This document shows positions 25,400 through 34,256 of a DNA stretch of 64,000 nucleotides, in pieces. Source of the stretch: Hymenobacter lucidus (GTDB taxonomy: Bacteria > Bacteroidota > Bacteroidia > Cytophagales > Hymenobacteraceae); the NCBI RefSeq assembly GCF_020447265.1, contig NZ_JAJADR010000004.1, forward strand, positions 372,001-436,000, read 5' to 3'. The notes beneath the pieces are model-generated. The model ran no database searches. It saw only the letters and a program-made list of their open reading frames with translations, and had not been told where the DNA came from. Position numbers and translations under genes: made by a program. The number at the start of each line of letters is the position of its first letter. The first letter of the stretch is position 1.

Positions 25400-26453
25400 G
25401 CAGCGGAGGGTTTTGCGCCAGGGCCAGCAGATTTTCGCGCTGCACGGCGGCCAGCACCAGGTCGGCATTCACCAGCGGGTCGCAGGTGTCGGAGGGCAGC
25501 CGGAGTACGCGGCTGTTGGTTTTGTTGTCGAGCCCGAAGCCGTAGGTTTTGTCGTAGTAGGAGAGGGCAATATCGACCATCTGCTCCATGTCGCCGGCTT
25601 CAATGGCGGCCAGGGCATCTTTGGTAGCCAGCCCGCCCAGCCGCTTGCTGATGCGCTGAATAGCCTCAGAAAGCTGCTGCGGGTCTTCCTTGCCGTACTC
25701 GGCGGCCAGCTTGCGGGTGCGCACCGCCCGCGGAATGTCGAGCACTACCAGCGGGGCGCGGCGCATCTGCTCAAACAGCGGCTTGGGAATAGTCAGGCGG
25801 CCGATGGTTAGGCTTTCGTCTTCCAGCCAGGGCGTCACGGCCGTCGGCAGCTGGCTTAGCGCCAGCGCCAGGTTGTTCTCAAACTGCTCGGGCGTGGGCT
25901 GGGCCGGCAGGCCAATGGCGCCAAACGACGAGCCTTTGTGGCTAGCCAGGCCTTCGAGGTCCACGATGGTTTCGCCGCGCCGAGCCAGCTCGTGCAGCAC
26001 GTCGGTTTTGCCCGAGCCCGTGAGGCCGCCCAGAATAAGCATGGGCCGGGGTTCACTGAACTGCGCCAGCGCCCAGCGCCGGTAGTCCTTGTAGCCTTTG
26101 TCGAGCAGGTGCACCTTAAAACCCGCCAGCTCCAGCAGCCAGTGCACCGCGCCGCTGCGCATGCCCCCGCGCCAGCAGTGCAGCCGCACTTCCTTATTGG
26201 GAGCCAGCTTTTGGGCGTGCTTCACCAGGCGGCTCATCTTGGGCCCGAAAAAGTCGAGGCCGATGTGAATGGCGCGGTCCTGGCTGACCTGCTTGTAGGC
26301 CGTGCCGATGCGGGCCCGCTCCTCATCCGAAAACAGCGGCAGGTTCAGTGCGCCCGGAATGTGGCCGTGGGCGTACTCGATGGGCGCACGCACGTCCAGA
26401 ATAGGAATGTCGGCCGGACCAGCCAGAAACTCAGGAAGCGGAATACGGGGCAA
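25386..26453 (-). CDS. mnmH: tRNA 2-selenouridine synthase
   Basis: A 355-residue MnmH (SelU, YbbB), which replaces the sulfur of 2-thiouridine at tRNA wobble position 34 with selenium from selenophosphate. An N-terminal rhodanese domain carries C93 in LHCWRGGMRSG. The C-terminal half has a P-loop, GGLTGSGKT (residues 142-150), followed by VDLEGLASHKGSSFGAIG. It is the only selenium user visible here, so the operon points to selenouridine rather than selenocysteine as the selenium trait. Confidence 0.92.
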   Translation of the reverse strand: MPRIPLPEFLAGPADIPILDVRAPIEYAHGHIPGALNLPLFSDEERARIGTAYKQVSQDRAIHIGLDFFGPKMSRLVKHAQKLAPNKEVRLHCWRGGMRSGAVHWLLELAGFKVHLLDKGYKDYRRWALAQFSEPRPMLILGGLTGSGKTDVLHELARRGETIVDLEGLASHKGSSFGAIGLPAQPTPEQFENNLALALSQLPTAVTPWLEDESLTIGRLTIPKPLFEQMRRAPLVVLDIPRAVRTRKLAAEYGKEDPQQLSEAIQRISKRLGGLATKDALAAIEAGDMEQMVDIALSYYDKTYGFGLDNKTNSRVLRLPSDTCDPLVNADLVLAAVQRENLLALAQNPPLHAGA

Positions 26454-26462
26454 GGGAGGAAG

Positions 26463-26582
26463 GGTGAAGTTGTGAAATAGCGAGATGGTGAAACAGGGAG
26501 TTGTGGGGCTGCTGCCGTAGATGGCGCGTATTAGCGCCGGTCGAACGACAAACTCACAACTTCACAACTTCTCAATCTCACC
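26463..26582. repeat. Inverted repeat, GTGA/GTTG-word arms with GCGC core
   Basis: The left arm (26463-26506) contains GGTGAAGTTGTGAAA, GATGGTGAAA and GAGTTGTG. The right arm (about 26545-26582) is made of the complementary words. The core (26515-26545) has GGCGC-GTATTA-GCGCC then TCGAA. The TGA stop codon of pdxJ (26578-26580) lies within the last word GGTGA of the arm. Confidence 0.7.
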
Positions 26583-27291
26583 GCAGCTGCCGTCTATACA
26601 GCTGAATCGTGTTTTCGAGCCCGTAGTACAGGGCGTCGCACACCAGCGCGTGCCCGATGCTAACCTCCGCGAGGCCCGGTAAGTTCTGGTGGAGGTAAGC
26701 CAGGTTTTCCAGGTCCAGGTCGTGGCCGGCGTTCAGGCCCAGGCCCAGCTGCTGAGCCAGCGTGGCTGCTACGGCGTAGGGCGCAATGGCCTGGGCCGGG
26801 TCCTGGGGGTAGAGGCGGGCGTAATCTTCGGTGTACAGCTCAATCCGGTCGGTGCCGGTGGCCACGGCGGCCTTCACCATGGCCGGGTCAGGGTCGAGGA
26901 AGATAGACACCCGGCAGCCGATGGACTTGAGCTCGGTAACCACGCCAATCAAATAAATCTGGTGGGTAATCGTGTCCCAGCCGGCGTTGGAGGTAATGGC
27001 GTCGGGCGCGTCGGGTACCAGCGTCACCTGCTCGGGCCGCACCTCGCGCACCAGATCCATGAAGTCCGGGGTGGGGTTGCCCTCCACGTTCAGCTCGGTG
27101 GTTACAATCTGGCGCAGGTCGCGCACGTCCTGGTAGCGGATGTGGCGCTCATCGGGGCGGGGGTGCACCGTTATTCCCTGCGCGCCAAACCGCTCACAGT
27201 CACGGGCTACTTGCAGCACGTCGGGGCGGTTGTGGCCGCGGGCGTTCCGCAGCGTGGCGATTTTATTTATGTTTACGCTAAGTTTCGTCAT
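26578..27291 (-). CDS. pdxJ: Pyridoxine 5'-phosphate synthase
   Basis: A 237-residue TIM-barrel enzyme that condenses 1-deoxyxylulose 5-phosphate with 3-amino-2-oxopropyl phosphate to pyridoxine 5'-phosphate, the last ring-forming step of vitamin B6 synthesis. Family signatures are [38 protein letters not shown] and [18 protein letters not shown] 27291 is chosen because the barrel begins there, and it lies 42 nt after TATTTTTG. It is divergent from yqeY. Confidence 0.94.
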   Translation of the reverse strand: MTKLSVNINKIATLRNARGHNRPDVLQVARDCERFGAQGITVHPRPDERHIRYQDVRDLRQIVTTELNVEGNPTPDFMDLVREVRPEQVTLVPDAPDAITSNAGWDTITHQIYLIGVVTELKSIGCRVSIFLDPDPAMVKAAVATGTDRIELYTEDYARLYPQDPAQAIAPYAVAATLAQQLGLGLNAGHDLDLENLAYLHQNLPGLAEVSIGHALVCDALYYGLENTIQLYRRQLR

Positions 27292-27333
27292 GAGAGAAGG
27301 CGAAAGACTGACTCCAAAACGGCCAGCGTGGGT

Positions 27334-27341
27334 CAAAAATA
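27334..27341 (-). promoter_or_regulatory. Promoter -7 element for pdxJ
   Basis: TATTTTTG on the minus strand, an exact TAnnTTTG, in the pdxJ-yqeY divergent gap. No clear -33 box. Confidence 0.4.
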
Positions 27342-27390
27342 CGCGGCCAGTCGGAATCCTGATGATTCCCGACATTACTACTACAAACTT

Positions 27391-27855
27391 ATGGCTCTGA
27401 AGGAAACCATCGACGCGGATATCAAAAAGGCTATGCTGGCCAAGGACAAAGTGCGCCTGCTGACGCTGCGTAGCATCAAGTCCCAGATTCTGCTGGCCGA
27501 AACGGCCGAAGGGGCCCACGGCGCGGCCCTCACCGAGGATGCCGAAATCAAGCTGCTGACCAAAGCCGCCAAGCAGCGCCGCGAAGCCGCCGATACCTAC
27601 CAGAAGCAGTTCCGCTCCGACCTGGAAGAAACCGAGCTGGCCGAGCTGGCTATTATCGAAGAGTACCTGCCCCAGCAGCTCTCCGAAGCCGACCTGGTGG
27701 AGAAAATCGTGGCCATCATTCAGCGCGTAGGCGCCACCGGCCCTTCCGACCTGGGCAAAGTAATGGGCGCCGCCGCCCGGGAGCTGTCCGGCCAGGCCGA
27801 TGGCCGCGTCATCTCCCAGGTGGTCAGCAACCTGCTCAACAACACGAATGTCTAA
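27391..27855 (+). CDS. GatB/YqeY domain protein
   Basis: A 154-residue YqeY-like protein, related to the tRNA-binding tail of the amidotransferase subunit GatB. Signatures are [52 protein letters not shown] and [13 protein letters not shown] [16 protein letters not shown]. The family probably binds tRNA, with no defined reaction. ATG 27391 gives the canonical N-terminus. The stop is followed within 4 nt by an inverted repeat. Confidence 0.88.
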   Translation: MALKETIDADIKKAMLAKDKVRLLTLRSIKSQILLAETAEGAHGAALTEDAEIKLLTKAAKQRREAADTYQKQFRSDLEETELAELAIIEEYLPQQLSEADLVEKIVAIIQRVGATGPSDLGKVMGAAARELSGQADGRVISQVVSNLLNNTNV

Positions 27856-27858
27856 GCA

Positions 27859-27964
27859 GTGAAATTGTGAATGGTGAAGTTGTGAATGCCTGTTCTAGTT
27901 GCGCTATATGCGCGGATCGAATACCAACTTACAATTTCACCCTTCACAACTTCACCATTTCACC
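27859..27964. repeat. Inverted repeat, GTGA/GTTG-word arms with GCGC core
   Basis: The left arm (27859-27888) contains GTGAAATTGTGAATGGTGAA and has no C. The right arm (27926-27964) is its complement in overlapping words. The core (27895-27922) reads TAG, GCGC-TATAT-GCGC, then TCGAA, the same order as at 26515-26545. It fills the gap between yqeY and cvpA: 3 nt after the stop, 2 nt before the ATG. Confidence 0.75.
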
Positions 27965-27966
27965 GT

Positions 27967-28488
27967 ATGTCCGGCTTTGATATTCTGCTGCTGATTCCAT
28001 TGGGGGTAGGGGCGGTGAAGGGCTTTCGGCGCGGTTTGGTGCTGGAAGCGGCTTCGCTGCTGGCCTTCGTGCTGGGCATTATCGGCGGACTGGCCTTGCT
28101 CAACGACGCTATTCCGCTGGTGCGCAACTACGTAGGTGAGGCGTTTGGGCTGTTGCCCATCGTGGCGTTTCTGCTGGTGTTCGTGTTCATTACCTGGGGC
28201 GTGCATATGGCGGGCGGCCTGGTCAAAACAGCCGTGCACCTCACTCCGCTGGGCCTGCTCGACAACCTGCTGGGCGGCGCGGCCGGGGCTCTGAAGTGGG
28301 TACTGGGCATCAGCCTACTGCTGCACGGTATCGGCTTTGCCGGCCTCAAGCTCCTGTCTCCCACCATCGTGGCCGATTCTCAGGTGCTGCCTGTCGTGCA
28401 GCAAGCCACGCCGTTTGCGCTGGAAATCGTGGGCTTCATCATGCCCTTTGCGGCTACGCTGCTGGAGAAGCTCCGCGGAGTATTCTAA
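27967..28488 (+). CDS. cvpA: CvpA-family inner-membrane protein
   Basis: A 173-residue protein with four membrane segments (FDILLLIPLGVGAVKGFRRGLV, LLAFVLGIIGGLALL, FLLVFVFITWGVHM, AAGALKWVLGISLLL). The short charged GxKGFRRG loop after the first segment is typical of CvpA (colicin V production protein). Its molecular function is unknown; in other bacteria it affects envelope stress and biofilms. ATG 27967 follows the repeat directly. Confidence 0.82.
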   Translation: MSGFDILLLIPLGVGAVKGFRRGLVLEAASLLAFVLGIIGGLALLNDAIPLVRNYVGEAFGLLPIVAFLLVFVFITWGVHMAGGLVKTAVHLTPLGLLDNLLGGAAGALKWVLGISLLLHGIGFAGLKLLSPTIVADSQVLPVVQQATPFALEIVGFIMPFAATLLEKLRGVF

Positions 28489-28586
28489 CCAAACCAGCCG
28501 TTGCGGGTTGAAAGTGTCTTGGCTAAAGCGGCCACAAGCTGCCGGGCTGCCAACCTTTGCGTAGAAAAACTGCTCAGTACGCTGCT

Positions 28587-29225
28587 ATGCATCTGTTGCT
28601 GCTCGACAACTTCGACTCGTTCACCTTCAACCTGCTGGACTACTTTCAGCAGCTGGGTGCTACCGTACAGGTGGTCCGCAACGACGTGCCGCTGGCCAAA
28701 ATCGGGCAATACTCCTTCGACGCCATCGTTTTGTCGCCCGGCCCCGGTACGCCCCGGCAGGCGGGTTGTCTGATGGCGGTTATCGAGGAGTATCACCGGC
28801 GCGTGCCCATGCTGGGTGTGTGCCTGGGCCACCAGGCCCTGGGCGAATTCTTCGGCGGTCAGCTCGGGCGGGCCGCCCGGCCCATGCACGGCAAGGTATC
28901 CACGATTGCGCCCGTGGTGCCTGACCCACTGTTTGCCGGTTTGCCGGATGCTTTGCCCGTTACGCGGTACCATTCACTGACTATCAATTCATTACCACCC
29001 GAGCTCCAGCCCCTGGCCTACACCACCGACGACGCCCGCGAACTGATGGCATTCCGGCACCGTACCTTACCGTTGTATGGCGTTCAGTTTCACCCCGAAG
29101 CACTGCTTACCACTCACGGCCTGGCCCTACTCGGCAATTGGGTCAAGTGTTGTATCATTGCAAAGGATGGTCAGGCGGCCGGAGCCGGCTTCGAAATACC
29201 CCGAGAAGATGGAATTGCAGATTAA
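28587..29225 (+). CDS. Aminodeoxychorismate/anthranilate synthase component II
   Basis: A 212-residue class I glutamine amidotransferase of the PabA/TrpG type, supplying ammonia for conversion of chorismate to aminodeoxychorismate or anthranilate. LLLDNFDSFTFNL starts the domain, GVCLGHQALG carries the nucleophilic Cys, and GVQFHPEALLT the catalytic His and Glu. No component I gene is nearby, so PabA and TrpG cannot be told apart; isolation from a trp operon favours the folate role. The 3' end overlaps the next gene by 17 nt. Confidence 0.85.
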   Translation: MHLLLLDNFDSFTFNLLDYFQQLGATVQVVRNDVPLAKIGQYSFDAIVLSPGPGTPRQAGCLMAVIEEYHRRVPMLGVCLGHQALGEFFGGQLGRAARPMHGKVSTIAPVVPDPLFAGLPDALPVTRYHSLTINSLPPELQPLAYTTDDARELMAFRHRTLPLYGVQFHPEALLTTHGLALLGNWVKCCIIAKDGQAAGAGFEIPREDGIAD

Positions 29226-29988
29226 GGAACACAACGGTTTTCAGTATGTGGAGGAAGGCACCGGAGAGGTGCTGCTGCTGTTGCACGGCCTGTTTGGTGC
29301 CCTCAGCAACTGGCAGGACGTCGTTACGGAGTTTAGCACCGACTACCGGGTGGTGATTCCGCTGCTGCCCATCTACGAGATGCCCCTGACCCAGGCCGGC
29401 GTGCCGGGGCTGGTCAACTACGTCGAGGATTTTCTGCGCCAGATGCACCTCACCGAGCCCCTGACGCTGCTCGGCAACTCGCTTGGCGGCCACATTGGGC
29501 TGGTCTACACCCTGCGCAACCCCGGCATGGTGCGCCGCCTGGTGCTCACCGGTAGCAGCGGCCTGTTCGAGGATTCGATGGGCGGCTCGTTTCCGAAGCG
29601 CGGCAACTACGCCTTCGTGCAGGAGCGTGTGGCCTACACCTTCTACGACCCCAGCATTGCCACCAAGGAGCTGGTGGATGAGGTGTTCAACGTGACCAAC
29701 TCCAATACCAAAGTGCTGCGCATTATCAGCATTGCCCGCTCGGCCCAGCGCCACAACTTGGGCAAGGACCTGACCAAAATCACGGTGCCCGCCCTGCTGG
29801 TATGGGGCCTCAACGACACGATTACGCCCCCGGTGGTAGCCCACGAGTTTCATCGGCTGCTGCCTGGCTCCGAGCTGCATTTCCTCGACCACTGCGGCCA
29901 CGTACCCATGATGGAGCACCCGCAGAAGTTCAACCGCCTGCTGCGGCAGTTTCTGCGCCGCACTGCCCTGGAGCCGGCCCTGACGTAG
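29209..29988 (+). CDS. Alpha/beta-fold hydrolase
   Basis: A 259-residue alpha/beta hydrolase. LLLLHGLFGALSNW is the oxyanion loop, LLGNSLGGHIGLVY the nucleophile elbow (Ser), LVWGLNDTITPP carries the Asp and LDHCGHVPMMEHP the His. The start ATG 29209 lies within the end of the amidotransferase gene, and upstream sequence in this frame does not resemble the family. Substrate unknown. Confidence 0.82.
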   Translation: MELQIKEHNGFQYVEEGTGEVLLLLHGLFGALSNWQDVVTEFSTDYRVVIPLLPIYEMPLTQAGVPGLVNYVEDFLRQMHLTEPLTLLGNSLGGHIGLVYTLRNPGMVRRLVLTGSSGLFEDSMGGSFPKRGNYAFVQERVAYTFYDPSIATKELVDEVFNVTNSNTKVLRIISIARSAQRHNLGKDLTKITVPALLVWGLNDTITPPVVAHEFHRLLPGSELHFLDHCGHVPMMEHPQKFNRLLRQFLRRTALEPALT

Positions 29989-30070
29989 ATACACGAAACA
30001 AAATCACCCGGTCGGCGCTTGTTCGTCGCCAGCCCCAAGTTTATTTCTGGCTTTCAGTTCTTTCCCGCCC

Positions 30071-30748
30071 ATGCATTCGATGATTGCTGAAGACTTGCTC
30101 AACCAAATGATTCCGCCCCTGAAGGTGTCGGACTCAGCCGGCAAGGCGGCCAAGTGGCTGGAAGAATTCCACGTTAGTCAGCTGCCCGTGCTCGAAAACC
30201 GCCTCTACCGCGGCCTGATTACCGAAGCCGACCTACTCGACCACGAGCACCCCGACGAGCCCCTGACCAACGTGCCCTTCGGCTTTGCCGAAGTACATGT
30301 GCAGCGCGACCAGCACTTCTACAACATCATGGAGCTGGCCATTCAGAACAAGCTCCAGCTCGTGCCCGTGCTCGACGACCAGCACGAGTATCTGGGGGTC
30401 GTCACCGTAGGTGATACACTAGCTGCCTTTGGTCAATTGCCCATTGCCGCCGGCCAGGGCAGTATTCTGGTGCTTTCCATGCCCGAGCGCGACTATTCCC
30501 TAACCCAGATCAGCCGCTATGTGGAAGAGAACAACGCCAAGATTCTCAGCGCCCACGTAGCCCAGGACGAGCACGACCCCTACAAGATTCGCCTGACGCT
30601 GAAGCTCAATACGGCCAATATGGCCCGCATTACGGCCACGCTCGAGCGGTTCGGCTACATCATCACGGCCCAATTTAGCGGGGCTGGCGAGGTCGGTGAA
30701 AATGAGCAGGAGCGCTTCGACGGCTTGCTTAAGTATCTGAGCCTGTAG
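30071..30748 (+). CDS. CBS-domain pair protein with C-terminal ACT-like region
   Basis: A 225-residue cytoplasmic protein. Two CBS motifs occupy about residues 1-125 (DSAGKAAKWLEEFHVSQLPVLE and NKLQLVPVLDDQHEYLGVVTVGD); CBS pairs bind adenine nucleotides. Residues 135-215 resemble an ACT-like regulatory fold (SILVLSMPERDYSLTQISRYVEE, GYIITAQF). Function unknown. It leads the plus-strand cluster BamA-like-nadK-porG-uppS-bamA, an order found widely in Bacteroidota. ATG at 30080 is an alternative start. Confidence 0.78.
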   Translation: MHSMIAEDLLNQMIPPLKVSDSAGKAAKWLEEFHVSQLPVLENRLYRGLITEADLLDHEHPDEPLTNVPFGFAEVHVQRDQHFYNIMELAIQNKLQLVPVLDDQHEYLGVVTVGDTLAAFGQLPIAAGQGSILVLSMPERDYSLTQISRYVEENNAKILSAHVAQDEHDPYKIRLTLKLNTANMARITATLERFGYIITAQFSGAGEVGENEQERFDGLLKYLSL

Positions 30749-30772
30749 CCCGTGCTGAGTGATACGCGTTGA

Positions 30773-32299
30773 ATGGTGAGTGACAAGATGTTCCGGCTGT
30801 TTTGCCCGCGACCTTTCCAGCCCAGCCGCGTCAATTTCATTCAACGTCTCCCGCTGGTGCTGGCCTCTCTGCTCGTTCTGCTGCTGAGCTGGCTGCCCTC
30901 CACTGCTGCTGCTAGCTTTGCCCCACCCGACTCCATTCGGCGCGCCCCACTCGACAGCCTCATGCAGACCCAGTGCCCCGGCTACCCGGTACTGCGGGTA
31001 GCCACGCTGCTGTTTGTGGGCAATGAGGTTACAAAGGAGCGGATTCTGCGCGCCGAGCTGGATTTTCGCGAAGGCGACACCATCACAGCGGCCCGATTGG
31101 CCCGCCGGCTCGAAGCCAACCGGCTGCGCATGTTCAATTTGCAGCTGTTTCACCACGTGCTGGTAGAGGCGGTGTGCCGCAACGGCGAGCTGACGGTGCT
31201 TTTCAGCGTGCAGGAGCGCTGGTACACCTTTCCTATTCCCATCCTGTCGCTGGCCGACCGTAACTTCCGCTCCTGGCTCGACCGGCCCGACCGTTGGCAG
31301 CGCGTTGACTACGGCCTACATCTGGAGCGCAAAAACTTCCGGGGGCGCAACGAAGAAATCAGGGGCAACCTGCAGCTGGGCTTCAACCGCAAGTATGAGC
31401 TCTTCTACGATACACCCGGCTACGGTCGGCTGCGGCGGCTGGGCTTCGGCGTGGGCGCGTCTTACTACCGCAGCCACTCCCTCGACTACGCCACCGTGCA
31501 GGATCGGCTCATCAACTTTCGCGATGATACCGGCTTTCCCATTGAGCGGCAGTATGCCACGGCGGGTCTGCGCTGGCGCTATACCGTGCAGCGCCGCACC
31601 CTGCTCGACGTATCGTACCACCGCGAAACCATTTCGGATACCGTAGCGCAGCTCAATCCGGAATATTTCCTGGGTTACGCCCGCCGTGACTATGTCGATA
31701 TTAGCCTGACAACCATCTTCAACCACCGCAACACCTTCGCCTACCCGCTTACGGGTCATTATTTTCAGGCCAGCATCGTGCAGCGCGTCTTTCGCCGCGC
31801 CGTAGCCCCGCCGACCACCACTTTCCGGGCGCAGGTGGCCAAATACGTAGCTCTAGGCCACGACTTCTACTACAGCGCCACGGTGCTGGGACAGGTGCGT
31901 CTGGGCCGCCGTATTGCCTACGCCGACAACCGGGCCCTGGGCTTTACCGAGCTAGTGCGCGGCTACGACCAGTACGTAATCGACGGTAGCCACTATGGGC
32001 TCGTGCAGCAGGGCATCTCGTACCGGCTGCTGGACGCCGGCCGGCTTAAGCTCCACGGTATCAATAACCCGAAAATCAACAGTATTCCGCTGGTGGTATA
32101 TTTAAATACCTTTGCCGATGCCGGTTACGTAGCCAGCCGCGGTACTGCCATCAACAATCGGCTGCCCAACCAGGTGCAGGCGGCGGCGGGCATCGGCCTG
32201 CACCTGGTTACGTATTACGACCGGGTGCTGACCCTGGAGTATACCCGCAATGCCCGCGGCCTGGGTGGTTTTTTTGTGCGTACCGAATTTCCCATCTGA
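30773..32299 (+). CDS. BamA/TamA-like outer-membrane barrel protein
   Basis: A 508-residue Omp85-superfamily protein. After a signal peptide (a hydrophobic stretch near residues 27-45, LPLVLASLLVLLLSWLPSTAAA) there is one or two POTRA repeats (VLRVATLLFVGNEVTKERIL, ARRLEANRLRMFNLQLFHHV) and a beta-barrel (ELFYDTPGYGRLRRLGFGV, TLEYTRNARGLGGFFVRTEF at the end). Full BamA is a separate gene at 35873, so this is an auxiliary Omp85 protein of unknown cargo. ATG 30773 sits in a repeat-like GTTGAATGGTGAGTGA; ATG 30788 is an alternative. Confidence 0.75.
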   Translation: MVSDKMFRLFCPRPFQPSRVNFIQRLPLVLASLLVLLLSWLPSTAAASFAPPDSIRRAPLDSLMQTQCPGYPVLRVATLLFVGNEVTKERILRAELDFREGDTITAARLARRLEANRLRMFNLQLFHHVLVEAVCRNGELTVLFSVQERWYTFPIPILSLADRNFRSWLDRPDRWQRVDYGLHLERKNFRGRNEEIRGNLQLGFNRKYELFYDTPGYGRLRRLGFGVGASYYRSHSLDYATVQDRLINFRDDTGFPIERQYATAGLRWRYTVQRRTLLDVSYHRETISDTVAQLNPEYFLGYARRDYVDISLTTIFNHRNTFAYPLTGHYFQASIVQRVFRRAVAPPTTTFRAQVAKYVALGHDFYYSATVLGQVRLGRRIAYADNRALGFTELVRGYDQYVIDGSHYGLVQQGISYRLLDAGRLKLHGINNPKINSIPLVVYLNTFADAGYVASRGTAINNRLPNQVQAAAGIGLHLVTYYDRVLTLEYTRNARGLGGFFVRTEFPI

Positions 32300-32334
32300 T
32301 CTGGCCTGCGGTGCAGGCTGGTTATGCTTCTGAT

Positions 32335-33228
32335 ATGAAAATTGCTATTCTGGGCAAACCCTTCGACGAGCCTACCTTGCCCTTTCTGCAGGCACTGCTC
32401 GATGACCTCGTGGCCCGCAATGCGGAAATTATTATCGTTGAGGCCTTCCGGACCTACCTCGACAACCGGCTGGTGTTGCCCGAAGGTATCGGTACTTTCC
32501 GCCGCGGCGACTCCCTGCGCGACGTGAACTTCGTCTTCAGCATCGGCGGCGACGGTACCCTACTCGACACCGTCACCTACGTTGGCGCCCTGCAGATTCC
32601 AATTCTGGGCATCAATACCGGCCGCCTGGGTTTTCTGGCTACCATCACCGTCGAGCGTATTGCGCAGGCCATTGATGCCCTGTTTAAAGGCCATTTCGTT
32701 TTGGAGGAGCGCAGCCTGATCCGGGTTGAGACAGATCCGGAAGTGTTCGACGGTATCAACTTCGGTCTCAACGAATTTTCTATCCTGAAGCGCGACACGT
32801 CCTCCATGATTGTCGTGCACACGTATATCGACGGCGAATATCTGAATTCGTATTGGGCCGATGGGTTGATTGTGGCTACTCCCACGGGTTCTACGGGCTA
32901 TTCGCTCAGCTGTGGCGGACCAGTAATGTTGCCGCAGACCAACAATTTTATCATTGCTCCCGTATGTCCGCACAATCTGAATGTCCGTCCGCTCATCGTC
33001 TCCGACCGTAGCGTGATTTCCTTCGAGATTGAAGGCCGGAGCAACAACTTCCTGCTTTCGCTCGATTCACGCTCGGTGGCCGTCGATGCGGGCATCCAGA
33101 TTGCGGTTCGCCGCGAGAATTTTGCGGTCCGACTGGTCAAACTCAACCATGTTAACTTTCTGACTACGTTGCGCAATAAGTTGAACTGGGGGCTGGATAA
33201 GCGTAATCCGGCAGGTATCTTGCTCTAA
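32335..33228 (+). CDS. nadK: NAD kinase
   Basis: A 297-residue NAD kinase, which makes NADP from NAD and ATP. FSIGGDGTLLDTV (GGDGT motif) and TGRLGFLATI, ATPTGSTGYSLSCGGP (substrate-binding loop) are diagnostic. ATG 32335 gives a canonical start (MKIAILGKPF). It lies 35 nt after the BamA-like gene. Codon use shifts to lower GC from here to about 35 kb, shared with the DUF6089 genes. Confidence 0.94.
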   Translation: MKIAILGKPFDEPTLPFLQALLDDLVARNAEIIIVEAFRTYLDNRLVLPEGIGTFRRGDSLRDVNFVFSIGGDGTLLDTVTYVGALQIPILGINTGRLGFLATITVERIAQAIDALFKGHFVLEERSLIRVETDPEVFDGINFGLNEFSILKRDTSSMIVVHTYIDGEYLNSYWADGLIVATPTGSTGYSLSCGGPVMLPQTNNFIIAPVCPHNLNVRPLIVSDRSVISFEIEGRSNNFLLSLDSRSVAVDAGIQIAVRRENFAVRLVKLNHVNFLTTLRNKLNWGLDKRNPAGILL

Positions 33229-33275
33229 TACATTGACTTTTTCTTGTATTTCTTTTTTAAGTTCCCAGCAACCTC

Positions 33276-33283
33276 TACTTTTG
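33276..33283 (+). promoter_or_regulatory. Promoter -7 element before the first DUF6089 gene
   Basis: TACTTTTG, 73 nt before the ATG at 33357. A second near match, TTAACCTTTG (33325-33334), lies closer. Neither has a well-spaced -33 partner. Confidence 0.4.
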
Positions 33284-33356
33284 TCACTAACTGAACTCGT
33301 GTCCGTACGGATATAACGACGCTCTTAACCTTTGCATATCCATAATCTCGCTCAAT

Positions 33357-34256
33357 ATGAAGCAACTCTTCACCAACATCTTGGCTCTGCTGCTAGTGGT
33401 TTCGCTGGTCGCCACAGAGGCGAGTGCGCAACAGTTCAGTAAGCGGAAGCAGTACAACTCCGTCGGCGTAAGCATCAATGCGATGAACTACTTCGGTGAC
33501 ATCGTACCTAAAGCTACCATTCCTAGCCTGCGCTTCGCCGCTACTCGCCCCAACATCGGCGTAAACTTCACTCACCGTTTTGCTCCCCGGATTTCGGCCC
33601 GGGCTTCCTTCGCCTACGGCCGCATCACCGGCGACGACGAGAAAGCAGCAGACAAGACGGATCCAGATGCTAAATACCGTTACCACCGGAACATGAACTT
33701 CCGCAACGACATCCTTGAGCTGTCGGCTGTTGGTATCTTCGACCTGATTGCTAACCGTAACAACTACATCAAGCGTCCGGACTTCGTACCGTACGTATTT
33801 GCTGGTGTGGCAGTATTTCACCACAACCCCAAAGGGTTGGTGAAAGGTGGTAGCGTTCCTCAGAGCTTGTCAGAAGGTGATTACGTAAATCTTCAGCCCC
33901 TCAAGACCGAAGGCACAGACTATAGCCTGACGAGCATTTCCATCCCCTTCGGTGGTGGTGTTCGTTACAAAGTCAACAAAAGCTTTGATATTGGCCTCGA
34001 AATCGGCTGGCGCAAGACGTTCACCGACTACCTGGATGATGTTAGCAACACGTATATCGAAGATGCCAAACTGGGTAGCGATGCTGCCAAGTATTTCGGC
34101 CGCGGTATCACCCGCAACGACGATGCTTCCTTCGTCAACTTCAACAACCCAGGAGAAATGCGCGGTAAAGGCAATGAGAACGACTGGTACATCGTTACGG
34201 GTCTTAATGTAAACTACATTCTCGCTCCCCGCGTTAAAAGCCCCAAATTCCGATAG
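33357..34256 (+). CDS. porG: DUF6089 outer-membrane protein, candidate PorG
   Basis: A 299-residue outer-membrane barrel protein. Signal peptide residues 1-24 (MKQLFTNILALLLVVSLVATEASA). Barrel signatures: YNSVGVSINAMNYFGDI, GVNFTHRFAPRISARASFAYG and a C-terminal DWYIVTGLNVNYILA strand. DUF6089 includes PorG of the Porphyromonas type IX secretion system, where the gene sits upstream of uppS, omp85 and two ompH genes, the same order as here. PorG identity is therefore supported by family and synteny, but not proven, as a second DUF6089 gene follows. Confidence 0.7.
   Translation: MKQLFTNILALLLVVSLVATEASAQQFSKRKQYNSVGVSINAMNYFGDIVPKATIPSLRFAATRPNIGVNFTHRFAPRISARASFAYGRITGDDEKAADKTDPDAKYRYHRNMNFRNDILELSAVGIFDLIANRNNYIKRPDFVPYVFAGVAVFHHNPKGLVKGGSVPQSLSEGDYVNLQPLKTEGTDYSLTSISIPFGGGVRYKVNKSFDIGLEIGWRKTFTDYLDDVSNTYIEDAKLGSDAAKYFGRGITRNDDASFVNFNNPGEMRGKGNENDWYIVTGLNVNYILAPRVKSPKFR

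Noticed and set aside
26463..27964. CRISPR array from recurring GTGAA/GTTGTG words
   Set aside because: Words vary, lie in inverted arms, have no fixed spacer length, and no cas gene is present.
30755..30790. A further full inverted repeat before the BamA-like gene
   Set aside because: GAGTGATACGCGTTGAATGGTGAGTG has the word style but no complementary arm is visible nearby.
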